This document shows positions 30,606-42,710 of a DNA stretch of 64,000 nt, piece after piece. How positions within the stretch are numbered: position 1 is the stretch's first letter; every line of letters starts with the position of its first letter. The DNA comes from Toxorhynchites rutilus septentrionalis. Lineage: Eukaryota > Arthropoda > Insecta > Diptera > Culicidae. The stretch lies in NCBI RefSeq assembly GCF_029784135.1, contig NC_073746.1, forward strand, positions 61,044,097-61,108,096. The letters run 5' to 3'. The notes beneath the pieces were generated by a model. That model saw nothing but the letters and a program-made list of their open reading frames with translations, made no database searches and was not told the DNA's origin. A program made the translations under genes and the position numbers.

Positions 30606-33600
30606 GTCTCGTATACAATCCTATTGTAAAATTTTTTTCATCTACGATAATGAAATCCTAAAATTCGTTAGTTGGATCAGTGAGGCATACAATCGAAACA
30701 TTACAAATAGCACTCTGCAATGTATTTATATGATACCTTTTTTAATAAACATTTTTATACTTATGAAGATCTTTTGTCTGTCACCCCATGAATCGTTTGG
30801 AGAGCTCCACAATTGGACCATTAAGCTACAATATGTGGATACTGTCTCCTACAGAATCATTTTCTGCGATGCCGATTCAATTCTCATCTTGATGGCGTTG
30901 TAAACAAACAGGATTGGCATATTTGAGGGGTCATAAAGTCCGCAGATGTGAGTCATGAAAATCAAATAAACATGTCTCTGATTGATGTGTCTTTTTCAGG
31001 CTGGAGGCGATCGAAAATTGTTTTTTTTTGCGTGCGATGATATTGATTTATGTTATTTACTCAGTGATTTGTGTTTTTGTGATGCCAAAAAGACGGTGTC
31101 AATTTTCACAAATCGCGTTGGTCAACAGCATCTCATTTCATATTGCAAATAATTAGCAGAGTGAATGTAATCTTCCAATTTGTACATTGGCGCCAGGATG
31201 ATTGCTGTTGATTTAAAACAAACTGACTAAGCTGTCTAGTCGTATTCAAACCAAGGCTTTTCATTTTCGGAACAAAGAAATGAAAATAGTATGTTCATTT
31301 GTTCCTTTCACTTCAACCAGAGTCATTTTCGATTGATTCTTTTTGGTCTGTGTTGATTTCCCTGCTGCTTTATCACGGCTTCGGCACTACTGCCCTCTTC
31401 TACCTAAACCGAACCAACAGTTATTTTGGGTTGGCTTGATACTATGGTCTTCATGAACCAATTCTCCAGATGACGTTGGATTACAATCGTCGTAGAAAAC
31501 GCTTGAGTTCATTTTGTGTACTGCTATGAAATTAGTACGCTTCTTTGGTACAATACTCTCAAAGACACTTGCTTTTTATGCCGCTTTGAGTAAGAAGATG
31601 TCGCTCACTCTTTCTCCAGTCTTATTCTAATTCTATTTTAAATTCTTCACTTATAAGTCTGATAACGTAAATAAATAAACAAATACATACTATCAAAATG
31701 TGTTGGAACTTATGCGATTTTTTATCCGATTTTTAACGTTCTTCACAATAATTTATTTTTAATTGTAGGGGCTAATGTAAGAAGAAAGTCAGAGGTTCGC
31801 TTAGATTCATCTTTAGCAAACACTCAAAAAGAAATATGAACATTAGTTTCTATTCGACATCCACTGCCAGCATACAATGTCCCATTTCCCAAACAAAATC
31901 ATGCTTAATGCAGCACCGAAATTCCAGTAAGTCCAGTAAGGTGCGTTTTCCCTCTTCCACGTACTGAGGTTTGAGATATGCGTGATGCCTGAGAGAAAGC
32001 ACGTCTCGGAAAATAATGTTGCTGCATGAAGATGTTTTTCTTCGGAACTGATGTTTGCAAATCATGGTACAAATAAGAGAAGGGAAAAACAATTGCTCAT
32101 CCTGGTGGAGGGCTTTCGGGAGCGTGTGGATTCATTTGATATATGATATGCCTCCCCATCCATCACAGCTTTGTGTTTCTTCTTTTCGTTCCACCCAAAT
32201 GGAGACAGTAGCGGAAGCTTATGAAATATGCAAGCATGATGGAATACGTGCGATGTTCAAGCGTTCTGCCAGAATGGGCATTTCATGTATACGTTGTGTT
32301 TTGCTGAAGGCGAAAATCAACTCTAAACACGGAAGAGGTATGGAGATTTCCTCTGGAATCGGTGCCACGATGTCACCGAATTTTCCCAATAACATTTTCA
32401 TCTTCAATCTTGCAAACCCTAAGCGGATTATTTTCCTCGCAGAAACCGTCTTTCGCGTTTGATTCAATTAGTGCCGAGTCGTCAACATTCGTTAGCAAAT
32501 CATCTTAATCTTCGATATTTGAAATAGCACGCGTCAAAATATGTGCATATTGATTCAGACAAATTCCCAAGCGAACCGTATCATCAACCGATAACTGTGT
32601 GTTTACTGTTCATATCTCAAAGCAAAACCCGTCACCCGTCAAGGCAGGGTTGGTTGTGTGTGCGGTTTCCCATCGGGTCCTGTATATGCGAAAAGTTTCT
32701 ACCCCACAAAGCGGAGGGAAGTGAGGCCTTCCGTTCTGTTGCCTTCAAGACTTGTGCTGATAACATACGTTGAGCCACATCAGAAGCCAGCTTAGGTGCG
32801 TTCAGATTTGTGCTTTGGAAAAGAAGGTAAAGTTTTCCACATTCGGCGAGCTAAATTGCTTGATTTTGTTAGGTAATGGTGTGGAACGAAAATCGTTCTT
32901 GCTAAATAATTTTCCCTTATATTGAGCATAATAAAATTGTGTAAATTAAGTTTTGCGATTATAGCTTTTGGTAATCAGTTCCTCTTCATGATGTGCTCAT
33001 CTTACATTTTCCATTGGAATTTCTTGGTATCCAATTTGATACAACGTCAAAATAAGTTGTCAAAATTCGTACATGTTTCAAGTGCACGTTGAGTTCCGAC
33101 ATCTCAATTATACACGAGTAGCTTTAATTATGATGTGATGAAAGATCTGAAAAATAAGTACCCTACGCCCTTAGGGTGATGTAGAGGCGCCTTCTCTGGA
33201 ATAGCATAAAAGCACGTGGAACATGTTCAAGACGATATTCGTAGCTCGAGCTGTAGAAAGGTCATGGCACTACTATGTACAAGTGTTTTGCAAAAGTCAG
33301 TCAGCTTTTATAACCTCCCATCATGTACAAGGATGACTGCATGGAAACGTCTGAAACAATAAAACAGCAGTAAATATGCACAGTGATTCTCTTTGCCATT
33401 ATACTCTAGCCAAAGGTTACAGAGACGGTTTCGAAAAAACTTCCTCTCACACAGCCATTGCTGAACCCAAATATTGACTCTAGCTGATCACATATAATTT
33501 CTATTTCTGTTCATTCCTTCAACAACCGGTTTTTTGTCTGCATCGACATTATTTTAACTTTTTTTCTCACACTGTAGTGTTGAGTAGAACCCTATCTAGA

Positions 33601-35750
33601 AGTGTAGCATTAATGCACGGTCTGAACTTTTTCCTCTATTATACGTACACTATAAACACTTATCGCCCTCATTCGCACTCCACCCCCAGCAGACCCCACC
33701 CGAGTTCTGTTTTGATAGACAGAACCACATATAGACCATCAGGAGTTTGCTTTCACCCCCCACAAGTACAATTAAATTATGAATGCCGGGGACGTTGTAA
33801 ACACTACGGAGAAGAGCCCCAGCTTGGTTGACTTGCACTGAAACAAATTTATGGCAAAGACTGTTTGCATATTCGATTCGTGTCAGCTCCCGAAGGACAT
33901 GTTCCGTTCTGGTTAGAATTCTCGCCATCATGACATTCTGGTTGAAACTAAAAATTCCATGGGGTGTTTGTTACGCGACACAAACTCGTATAAAGGAAAG
34001 CCGCCATCACATTTGACGAACAGCTGTCGCATTTTATCACAATACGGCGGCAAAACTGCACCGAAGTATTTTTTTAATTATTTTGCAGATGAACAAAGTA
34101 TGTAAATTCCCATAATTTATTTATTTGATACTCAACAAATTTTCTGTGGCGCTAAGAGTCTGATAACTCGAATGCGGTTCCGATACGGTTGACATTGTCA
34201 TAAATCAACTCGTGTTCAAGTGGTAAAGGAGAAGTCTATACGCAATAGCAAAATGAAAGCTTCTTGATTGGATAGTAGCAGTGCCACAAATTATCAAAAT
34301 TTATTCACGAATGAAGGAATTAGCTTTTCCCCTGTGTCGGATGAATTTCTTTTCTGTTGTAACTGAACTCCATATCTGTCATAATGAGTAGAACACAATA
34401 GTCGGAACGCGTGAACTATGTCTAGTATATTGAACAAATTACGAAAAGCCTGCATTCAGGCACTTTCCTTACTGGTAATAATTTCAGATGATTATCACGA
34501 ACGTTAAGTTGATCTTCATCGTTTGCAGTGAATTTTCATTGAAAACGTGTTTGATTTCCATATTTAAAAAAAAAGACCAGGAATCCGGAAAAGGCAACAT
34601 TAGCTTTCGTTGAGCGTTGACCGTTGTGCGGTGTTGAACGGTTGAATGTCGTACGGTCCGTTTCCGCTTTCTATGCTCTTTTACTACCGCCATTTCGCTT
34701 GAACACGATCTTAGTTTCTAACCCGTCTTTGTCTAACTCCACTTCACTTACTCCATTTTCGGTTTTTCAGGGCCATTTTCAATGAACCGGAAGCCACAAT
34801 CTTCTTTTCCAAAATGGCATCGGAATACGGTATTCGACTTCTGCTGTTGAAGTCCTTTTTTCCAATACCAATATCGTAGGAGTTATCATTAAACCGGAAA
34901 TCAAAACAAGATTATGTTAATTTTCCCCTCGTCTGTTACTCTTACCAATTGTCCATGTTATTTTATGCTTGAGTTTTCACTAACACGCAATGATCTTCAA
35001 TTTCGACGTTTCGAATATCATGACGAAAATGGAGATGCAAATGAAAAATGAACTTCTTGACAAGCTGATGTTGATATTCATTCCACTAGTGTTCATATTT
35101 ATCGACTCTCGCTTGAGTTATAGGTTATCAATACAAGGTAGGCTGAAATTCGCCGTACTTGAATGTCGGGAACGTGAATATTTTCGGAACTGGATAGGAG
35201 GGTATATAAAACTGTTACAGTTGGTTGTTCGTGGATTAATTTCAGCTTTTCCAAGAGAGAACTCATTGCATATTTACAACAGCTAGTTTAAAAGCATCAA
35301 ATGGTGAGGATTGTTGTTGAAAGTGTTTGATTTTGCCAAATAGTCTCCTATTGAATATACACTGCTTTGCAAAGGAAATCACTCCTACCAGAATGCAACA
35401 AACGAGAAAGAGGTTTTTTTTAAATTAAATCAATAGTTTGAAATAAATGATGGACTTTCAAATTCGATCAAATACATTAGCTGGATAATCATGTAGCCCA
35501 ACAAGTAGAAGAAAGCTGTCAATGTCAACTCACAGAATGAGATACTGGAATCCGTGAAACATACATCCTGGAAGATAGATAATACATTGGAAGGATGATT
35601 ATTTGAACAATAAAGTCGACGAGATTTTTCTGACATGTTCACCATAGTTATTTTTTTATATCTTTTCCGAGTGAGGTGTTATTCACACAAGCGGAAGCTC
35701 ATGGTACTAAACAAAACACGCAACTAGAACTATTACTTCAGTACCTTCTT
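30606..35750. other. Long stretch without recognisable genes or transposons
   Basis: 5.1 kb in which no frame shows family resemblance. Open frames of 60-135 codons occur (30604-30903 plus, hydrophobic; 32055-32462 plus and 32219-32467 minus overlapping; 34990-35286 plus), none with recognisable domains, splice-supported structure or codon pattern I would defend. It may be intron or intergenic host DNA, unusual here for its lack of visible mobile elements. Confidence 0.4.
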
Positions 35751-35752
35751 CT

Positions 35753-35900
35753 TGGATAGCACTAACGTTCTCAATGGAATTGTTGCTGTCTCAAAGTAGG
35801 TTTATTTGTGTCATTTTCATTAGTAATACTTAGTCGAGATTTTGTATGCCAAATAACACGCTTTGAATGTATTCTAGATTCGGAAGTCGGAAAGTCGAAA
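35753..35900 (-). repeat. Feilai SINE, partial copy
   Basis: On the plus strand CTTCTTGGATAGCACTAACG, TTATTTGTGTCATTTTCATT and TTTGTATGCCAAATAACACG follow the reverse complement of the Feilai body, as in the copy at 36951-37222. The tRNA-like head is missing and divergence is high. Confidence 0.75.
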
Positions 35901-36388
35901 GAAACTTTTTTGGCGAATACTTCAGTACCTAGTGCGACAAATTTTCTTACACAATATCCGACCAATAAAACAACACATTTTATTTCACTACAATGAACTA
36001 GAAATGGTTTTGTTCAATCAATAACTATTAACTATTGAATTACAACAAGTGTAAATTGGGCAAAATAGTTTGGACTCAATCAATCGGAGATAAAAGATCA
36101 ATATTTTAACACAGCGAGATTCTAGAGCATTCACATGGAACAAAGCCACGCGAACACCAGTTATCCAGATATAATATTCACGCGAATGATAAATTATTAC
36201 GAATAAGTAAGGAAAGAATATTCGAAAAAAAATTACAATATTGTTAATAATAAAGAACTCAAAACAACAGGTTAAGCTTCAGATTATATTATATATTATG
36301 TTATATTTTATGTTAAAGATTATGTTGAAATTAATTGCTACATTTCTGAAACAAGAAGTCCCGAACCCCGTGTTAATTTATAAAGGAC

Positions 36389-36560
36389 TAGCTGACCCGG
36401 TAAACTTCGTCCCGTCCAAAATGGTTTTTTTGTTATCAATACCTACAAACATTCACGTTTTCTTACTAAGCGATCGCTCATGGGTCCAATCACAAATTGT
36501 TCAATGATTGATATTCTATTTGACCCTTTACAGTTTTCCTTTTTTTACCGAAACCCTTGA
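36389..36560 (+). repeat. Dispersed repeat with CTAGCTGACCCGGT start
   Basis: CTAGCTGACCCGGTAAACTT followed by CGTCCCGTCC; the same phrase starts the repeat at 73. It leads directly into the tandem array below, so both may be parts of one element family. Confidence 0.5.
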
Positions 36561-36570
36561 AACCTCCACA

Positions 36571-37260
36571 TGCCAAATTTGGTTCCATTTGCTTGATTAG
36601 TTCCCTTGGAGAGGGGGAAGGAGTGTGGAACCACCATAAAAACATTTTTTGCCCTCTAGAACCTGCGCATGCCGAATTTGGCTCCATTTGCTTGATTAGA
36701 TCTCAAGTTATACGCCACCCCTCTCCCCCTAAGAAAGAAGAGAGGAGTCTTGAACCACCATAAGAACATTCCTTATCCCTCGGAACCTCGACATGCCACA
36801 TTTGGTTCCATTTGCTAGATTAGTTCTCGAATTCTGCAGAAATTTGTATTTCTTTTGGATGGCAGCCTCCCCTTGGAGAAAGGGGAGAGGTCTCAAACCA
36901 CCATGAAAAAATTGTTGTCCCCTGAAACCTCCAAATGCCAAATTTGGTTCTTCTTCTTCTTCAATGGCACTAACGTTCCTAGAGGAACTTCGCCGTCTCA
37001 ACGTAGTATTACTTGCGTCATTTTTATTAGTACTTAGTTGAGATTTCTATGCCAAATAACACGCCTTGAATGCATTCTGAGTGGCAAGCTCTAGAATACG
37101 CGTGATTACAGTGCAAGTCGGAGGAAATTTCTTTGACGAAAAATTCCCCCGACCAGAACGGAAATCGAACCCGAACACCCGGCATGTTAGTTATGACGCT
37201 AACCACTCGGCCACGGGAGCACGCCAAATTTGGTTCCATATGCTTAATTAGTTCTTACTC
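36571..37260 (+). repeat. Imperfect tandem array, about four units, split by a SINE
   Basis: Units start with TGCCAAATTTGGTTCCATTT or close variants at 36571, 36670, 36794 and 36936 (spacings 99, 124 and 142 bp). Each carries a CTTGATTAGTTC phrase, a CCCCTCTCC/GGAGAGGGG purine-rich block and an ACCACCATxAxAACATT phrase. Unit 4 is broken by the Feilai SINE and resumes at 37223. Confidence 0.8.
36937..37236 (-). mobile_element. Feilai SINE, complete, with 14-bp target duplication
   Basis: SINE 36951-37222 on the minus strand: GTGCTCCCGTGGCCGAGTGG head, GGGTTCGATTxCCG-like B box, Feilai body and GAA tail. The direct repeats GCCAAATTTGGTTC at 36937-36950 and 37223-37236 are perfect. Inserted in the tandem array. 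Confidence 0.92.
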
Positions 37261-37264
37261 CTCT

Positions 37265-38225
37265 AGTATTTTTTAACATAAATTTCTGTATAATTTTCAT
37301 CATAGAGCTAACCTATACCGTTTTGACTAATATTTCAAACAGACTCAAATTTCGAGCACTTCATTTTAAAAACTACATTTACTGAGCATTAGACCTACAA
37401 AATGTTGGTAAGCACTTTCGTCGCTCCCGTCACCCAGATGTGGGTGACATTTCTCTCGTTCGAATTGAATAGGATTTTTAAAAAATTGATAGAATAGGCA
37501 TCTAAGTGTAACTATAGGATATGTAGAAAAATAATAAATTTATAACGATATCATTATAATGTTTATACTATACTTTTTATTAATTTATAGTGCGGATGGT
37601 TTGTCCTGCAGCTTTTTGCGAATCCCATATAATATGACTTTGACATGTGTTATTGTTGTCAATTCATCTTCAAATTGAATAAAATATTGCTAAATCGTGT
37701 GAAACTTGTCTTCAAACTAAGTTTGATCTTCATTCATTAATTTATCCGCAAGTTGGACTCCGCAAGAAACTCAGAAAAGTCACTTTGGGCGACGAATTGT
37801 AGGCAATACATTTAGGATTATACGTTCATTTTTATAGTTCTAATTGAATCTTGTTGATGCTCGCTCCAATCGAAAATATTAATTTAAAGTACAAATTCCA
37901 GATAGCAAATTCCTTACTGTGATTAGACTTCAGTTTGCGGAAACCCGATTTGAATCTATGGCTCAGATTTCAAGATCATGCTCCAGAAATCAAATTTTAG
38001 ATTCAAATTTAGATTCAAAAATTTAGATTCAGATCCGAGACAAAAATTCGAGATAATATTTACTTTGATTTCAGATATATAATCCGAATTACAGATTCTT
38101 AATTTAGAAGCGAGATTTGGATTTTGAACTCTGATTTAAGATGCCGATCTCTAATCTGATTTGTAAAACTTCAGATTTCACATCCCATACATAACTTTCT
38201 GACTCCGACTCCAAATTCTGATCAC
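37265..38225. other. AT-rich intergenic, nothing recognised
   Basis: It includes an AGATTCAAATTTAGATTCAA low-complexity stretch (~37990-38160) with many GATTyxAATTTxAGAT phrases. No genes. Confidence 0.4.
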
Positions 38226-38755
38226 TGATATTTTTTTTTCTTATCCAAAATATATATTTTTATTAAGGCTCATATGGCGTCAACCTAACGGGGCCGGGAG
38301 TCCAATATTTCGACAATGTTTGCTTACGACTATGTTAGTAATATGTAACCGATTACTCGCGGTTGGCTCGAGGTTAGTATTACAAGTGTTGTCATAATTG
38401 GTATGTTGCAGTCTTCGATGCTCTGTACGTGTGCCCGACATGGGATACCTCCTATTGGGATGCAGCTGACCATTAATCAGCAACGCCCCCTAGTCTGTAC
38501 CCCATATCTAGCGTGGTGCGTCTTTCTCGACTCGAGGAATCCAGGATAGAATGGTCACTAGCCGGCGCAATCATCAGCTCGTGTAGAGTTGTCATAGGCG
38601 GTACAACCTTTGGCTCTTGTTGAATGATCAGTGGACTGCACAACATTTGGCCCGTGTATCTGTAAAGAGTATGTGTATATATTGCCGCGACTAAGTAAAA
38701 GTTTATCGTTTGGATAGGAGGGATATGAAACGGGGACACAACGAAGGAAACATCA

Positions 38756-39145
38756 TTAAACGTTGACATCGGCGTTTCTGAGGAACAGGTATAGATGAAG
38801 CAGAAGATCAGGATCACGGCTACCTAAGATATCCCGGACGGGGATATCCGATTGTCTGCCTTGTGCTCTCAGTGCTCTAGAGAGCTGAGAGCGAGCAGCA
38901 TGGAACCGGATACACGACCAGACAACATGCTCGATGTCGTGGTAGCCATCGCCACAATCACAAAGATTGTTTGCTGCGAGCCCAATGCGATAGAGATGCG
39001 CGTTTAGGTTGTAGTGATTGGACATAAGCCGAGATATCACGCGAATGAAATCACGACCTACATTCAATCCCTTGAACCATGCACTCGTCGAGACCTTAGG
39101 GATAACCGTATATAACCAACGACCGAACTCATCTTCACTCCACAT
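38756..39145 (-). pseudogene. C-terminal knuckle domain of the same ORF2, after the TGA
   Basis: In the same frame as ORF2 and separated only by the TGA and two codons. It reads MWSEDEFGRWLYTVIPKVST, then FIRVISRLMSNHYNLNAHLY and CDCGDGYHDIEHVVWSC, a zinc-knuckle module following RNase H in LOA-type LINEs. The expected residue at the stop is Trp, so TGG to TGA is the likely change. Confidence 0.88.
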
Positions 39146-39151
39146 GCGCTG

Positions 39152-42100
39152 TCAACTTACGAGCGTGTGCTGACGAGGAATGTGAAAAAATTCGTTATAA
39201 GCAATTTGCCTTTCAAAAAGTGTGCCTTCTGAAGCACCCACCTTAGCTAGCGAGTCCGCCTTCTCATTCCCCGGAATCGAGCAATGAGAAGGAACCCATG
39301 CTAAGGTAATCTTGAATAATTTTTCGACCGAAACACTCAATAGTTGTCTTATTCTTGTTAGGAAATAAGATGAGCGTTTATCAACTTTCATTGAGCGGAT
39401 TGCCTCTATTGAGCTGAGACTGTCTGAAAAAATAAAATAATGGTCGATGGGCAGTGTTTCAATGATCCCTAGAGCATAGTATATCGCACCCATTTCAGCG
39501 ACATACACGGAACAAGGATCTTTGAGTTTGAAAGAGGCACTGGAATTTTCGTTGAAGATGCCGAAGCCAGTGGACCCGTTTATGAATGAACCGTCAGTAA
39601 AGAACATTTTATCAGATCTAACTTTACCCCCATATTCTGCCGAAAATATCGGCGGAATAGAATCTGAGCGTAGATGATCTGGGATTCCATGGATTTTTTG
39701 TCGCATGGACAGATCAAAAATGACAGAAGAACTGCAAAAGTATGGGAAGCAAACTTGGTTGGAGATGCCTGGTGAAGGGTGCACGTCGTGGGTAAGGTAC
39801 TCATGGTATAAAGACATAAAACTTGACTGAGGAGTCAGCTGGAGTAGATTTTCGAAGTTATCAATCACCAATGGATTCATGATCTTGCAACGGATGAGAA
39901 ATCTGTAGGATAATTCTGTGAACCGAAGAGTAAGCGGGGGTACTCCTGCCAAAACTTCGAGACTCATCGTATGTGTCGAATGCAAACACTCCATTGCTAT
40001 ACGCAAGCAACGATATTGTATTCTCTCCAGCTTGAGAATATGAATCCTGGCAGCTGATCGGAAGCAAAAACTGCCATATTCTAACACTGATAATATCGTT
40101 GTTTTGTACAACTGAATGAGGTCTCCTGGATGGGCGCCCCACCATGTTCCGGTTATTGTTTGGAGAAAATTGATTCTTTGCTGGCATTTCTGTTTCAAAT
40201 ACGCAATGTGTATTCCCCTGGTACATTTAGAGTCAAAATATACTTCAAGGTATTTGAAAAACATCGAGTGCCTGATCGCTTTGCCGGATAGGTGAAGCTG
40301 GAATTGGACGGGTTCGTGCTTCCTAGAAAAAACGACCATTTCGGTTTTCTCCGTAGAGAATTCGATACCCAGCTTGAGAGCCCACGTGAACAGGTTGTTC
40401 AGGGTATCTTGCAAGGATTTTTGCAGAACGGCGGGATTAGTACCCGTGATGGAAATAACTCCATCGTCTGCAAGTTGTCTCAACGTGCAATCTCTAGTTA
40501 GACAATCATCTATATCATTGACGTAAAAACTGTACAAGAGGGGGCTTAGGCAGGAGCCTTGCGGTAGGCCCATAAAACTGTATCGAGAAGATTTCAAGCT
40601 GCCATGATTGAAAAACATGTGCTTTTCTGACAGTAAATTGTACAGGAAATTATTCAGAATTGGTGAAAGTCCACGATTATGAAGTTTCTCTGAGAGAATT
40701 TCGATGGAAACTGAATCAAATGCCCCTTTGATATCGAGGAAAACGGAAGCCATTTGTTCTTTGCGAGCAAATGCGATTTGGATTTCAGAAGATAGCAGCG
40801 CGAGACAATCGTTCGTCCCTTTACCTCGGCGGAAGCCAAACTGCGTATTTGACAGCAAATTGTTCGTTTCGACCCACTTGTCCAAACGAAGTAGAATCAT
40901 TTTCTCTAACAATTTGCGAATACAGGATAACATTGCAATCGACCTATACGAGTTGTGATCGCAAGCCGGCTTGTTGGGTTTTCGTATGGCTATCACTCTC
41001 ACTTGTCTCCATTCATGTGGGACAATATTCAGCTCCAGAAACTTGTTGAACAAGTTCAGCAAACGCTGTTTTGCCAAGTCGGGAAGATTCTTCAACAAGT
41101 TGAATTTAATCTTGTCCGACCCCGGAGCTGAATTGTTACATGAGAGGAGGGCAATTGAGAATTCTACCATCGAAAAATTCTCATTGTCGCATTGGAGTGG
41201 AATGTCGCGTACGACGCTTTGTGCAGGAACGGAATCGGGACAAACCTTTCTTGCAAATTTGAAAATCCAACGATCAGAGTATTCCTCACTTTCATTTGTA
41301 TGGTTCCAGCCACGCATTCTCCTAGCCGTATTCCAAAGAGTGCTCATAGCGGTCTCCCTTGACAAACCATTGAGGAACTTCCGCCAATATCCACGCTTTT
41401 TTGCTTTAATCAGACCTTTTAGTTTGGCTTCTAGAGCTTGGTACTTTCGAAACCATTCCACTAGTCCAGTTTTCCGGAATTTTTTGAAAGCGGATGATTT
41501 TTCAAGGTAGACCTTTGAACACTCCTTGTCCCACCAAAGTGATGGAGGACGACGTCGGAAAGTAGTGGCAGGTACACGTTTCCTTTGAGCTTGAAGTGCG
41601 CTTTCGTAAATCAAACTCGATATAAAATTATACTCTTCGAGTGGAGGAAGTTCATGCATTGAAGCAAGTGCTTCAGATATTATCTCTGCAAATTTTCTCC
41701 AGTCAATATTTTTCGTGAGGTCATACGCAATATCGACTGACTCACGAGAACCTGATTCATTGGCGATCGATAAAATTATTGGCAGGTGATCACTACCGTG
41801 GGGATCTTGGATTACCTTCCACGTGCAATCCAGGGATAACGAAGAAGAGCAAAGTGATATGTCTAGCATGCTTGCCCGTGCAGGAGGGTTGGCTATTCTG
41901 GTTGCTTCCCCAGTATTCAAAACTGTCAATTTGAAGTTGTCGCACAGATTATAAATCAAAGTGGCACGATTGTCATCGTAGAGTGATCCCCATGCTGTTC
42001 CATGTGAGTTGAGGTCACCTAAGATTAGCCGCGGCTCCGGCAATGCCTCGATGATATCAAAAAACTGATGGCGGCCAACCATAGTTCTTGGAGGAATATA

Positions 42101-42439
42101 TATCGAGGCAATGCAGAGGTCTTTGCCATTGATTTGTGTCTGGCAAGCGACAACTTCAATGCCTGTCATCGATGGGAGAGTGACTCTATAGAAGGAGTGA
42201 CATTTTTTGATACCCAATAGTACGCCACCAAACGAGTCGTTTCGATCGAGGCGAATAATGTTGAAATCGTGGAAATTCAGCTCGTCGGCTGAAGAAAGCC
42301 ATGTTTCACAGAGGGAAAATACATCACAGTTAGAACTATGAACTAAAAATTTAAATTGATCTAGTTTAGGGATGATGCTTCTGCAATTCCACTGTATTAC
42401 AGTGGTCAAATCCTTGACCTCTTGCACTGAATTAGGCAT
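39152..42439 (-). CDS. LINE ORF2: APE endonuclease, reverse transcriptase, RNase H
   Basis: 1095 codons. The APE endonuclease (residues ~10-235) has WNCRSI (Asn), CETW (Glu), GDLNSHGTAWG (Asp/Asn) and GSDHLPI (Asp/His), all catalytic positions present. RT spans ~455-720 with FGFRRGKGTNDCL, DIKGAFDSV, GLPQGSCLSPLLY and QLADDGV carrying the Asp pair (~659). RNase H (~943-1070) has FTDGS, AEMGAIYYAL, FSDSLSSI and GNEKADSLAK, the full D-E-D-D set. The protein nicks DNA and primes reverse transcription on the LINE RNA. The start ATG overlaps the end of ORF1 by eight bases. The frame ends at TGA (39152-39154) but homology continues in the same frame, so the stop is a mutation. Confidence 0.93.
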   Translation of the reverse strand: MPNSVQEVKDLTTVIQWNCRSIIPKLDQFKFLVHSSNCDVFSLCETWLSSADELNFHDFNIIRLDRNDSFGGVLLGIKKCHSFYRVTLPSMTGIEVVACQTQINGKDLCIASIYIPPRTMVGRHQFFDIIEALPEPRLILGDLNSHGTAWGSLYDDNRATLIYNLCDNFKLTVLNTGEATRIANPPARASMLDISLCSSSLSLDCTWKVIQDPHGSDHLPIILSIANESGSRESVDIAYDLTKNIDWRKFAEIISEALASMHELPPLEEYNFISSLIYESALQAQRKRVPATTFRRRPPSLWWDKECSKVYLEKSSAFKKFRKTGLVEWFRKYQALEAKLKGLIKAKKRGYWRKFLNGLSRETAMSTLWNTARRMRGWNHTNESEEYSDRWIFKFARKVCPDSVPAQSVVRDIPLQCDNENFSMVEFSIALLSCNNSAPGSDKIKFNLLKNLPDLAKQRLLNLFNKFLELNIVPHEWRQVRVIAIRKPNKPACDHNSYRSIAMLSCIRKLLEKMILLRLDKWVETNNLLSNTQFGFRRGKGTNDCLALLSSEIQIAFARKEQMASVFLDIKGAFDSVSIEILSEKLHNRGLSPILNNFLYNLLSEKHMFFNHGSLKSSRYSFMGLPQGSCLSPLLYSFYVNDIDDCLTRDCTLRQLADDGVISITGTNPAVLQKSLQDTLNNLFTWALKLGIEFSTEKTEMVVFSRKHEPVQFQLHLSGKAIRHSMFFKYLEVYFDSKCTRGIHIAYLKQKCQQRINFLQTITGTWWGAHPGDLIQLYKTTILSVLEYGSFCFRSAARIHILKLERIQYRCLRIAMECLHSTHTMSLEVLAGVPPLTLRFTELSYRFLIRCKIMNPLVIDNFENLLQLTPQSSFMSLYHEYLTHDVHPSPGISNQVCFPYFCSSSVIFDLSMRQKIHGIPDHLRSDSIPPIFSAEYGGKVRSDKMFFTDGSFINGSTGFGIFNENSSASFKLKDPCSVYVAEMGAIYYALGIIETLPIDHYFIFSDSLSSIEAIRSMKVDKRSSYFLTRIRQLLSVSVEKLFKITLAWVPSHCSIPGNEKADSLAKVGASEGTLFERQIAYNEFFHIPRQHTLVS

Positions 42440-42704
42440 CGAGGGAAATGAACGCTGCTAAAAAACCACATTTTTCTTTCAAAAATGTTCTCACAATCGG
42501 AAGCAAACATAATACTATGCTTTTAAGAAGGTCATTTATATTCAAAGCATTTAAAATGTTGTCCACCAGGTCAGAAAGCGCAAGCAAGCCAGATTGTGAC
42601 TGTTGCCTCGACCGCGAAAAAGGAACCGACGTGTTGGGTTCTGCTCCAGGGAGTGCTGAGGACCCCTGGTGCGTATTTTCCGTTGTTGTAGTTGTTTTGA
42701 TCAA
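42432..42704 (-). pseudogene. C-terminal end of LINE ORF1
   Basis: The last ~80 codons of ORF1, ending LKEKCGFLAAFISLDA, overlap the ORF2 start by eight bases. The upstream part of ORF1, including any nucleocapsid knuckles, is lost at the 5' truncation near 42705. The N-terminal Met shown by the open frame is not the natural start. Confidence 0.6.
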
Positions 42705-42710
42705 TCAACC

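Larger units (their letters stand above)
38229..42710 (-). mobile_element. LOA/Lian-like LINE, 4.5 kb, 5'-truncated in ORF1
   Basis: Minus-strand element: the C-terminal piece of ORF1 (42704-42432), ORF2 with APE, RT and RNase H (42439-38756, one internal stop), ~500 bp of 3' UTR, AATAAA-like TTAATAAAAATA and a poly(A) end (T-run at 38229-38237). RNase H after RT plus the CxCGxGYxDIEHVVW knuckle fit LOA/Lian elements, known from Aedes; I-type is the alternative. The 5' end abuts the Tc3-like relic. A fragment of the same 3' UTR lies at 9594-9827. Confidence 0.88.

Noticed and set aside
32055..32467. Overlapping open frames on both strands
   Set aside because: No domain, no splice signals and mirror overlap; most likely chance.
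40971..41510. 179-codon plus-strand open frame
   Set aside because: It is the antisense shadow of the LINE ORF2 on the minus strand.
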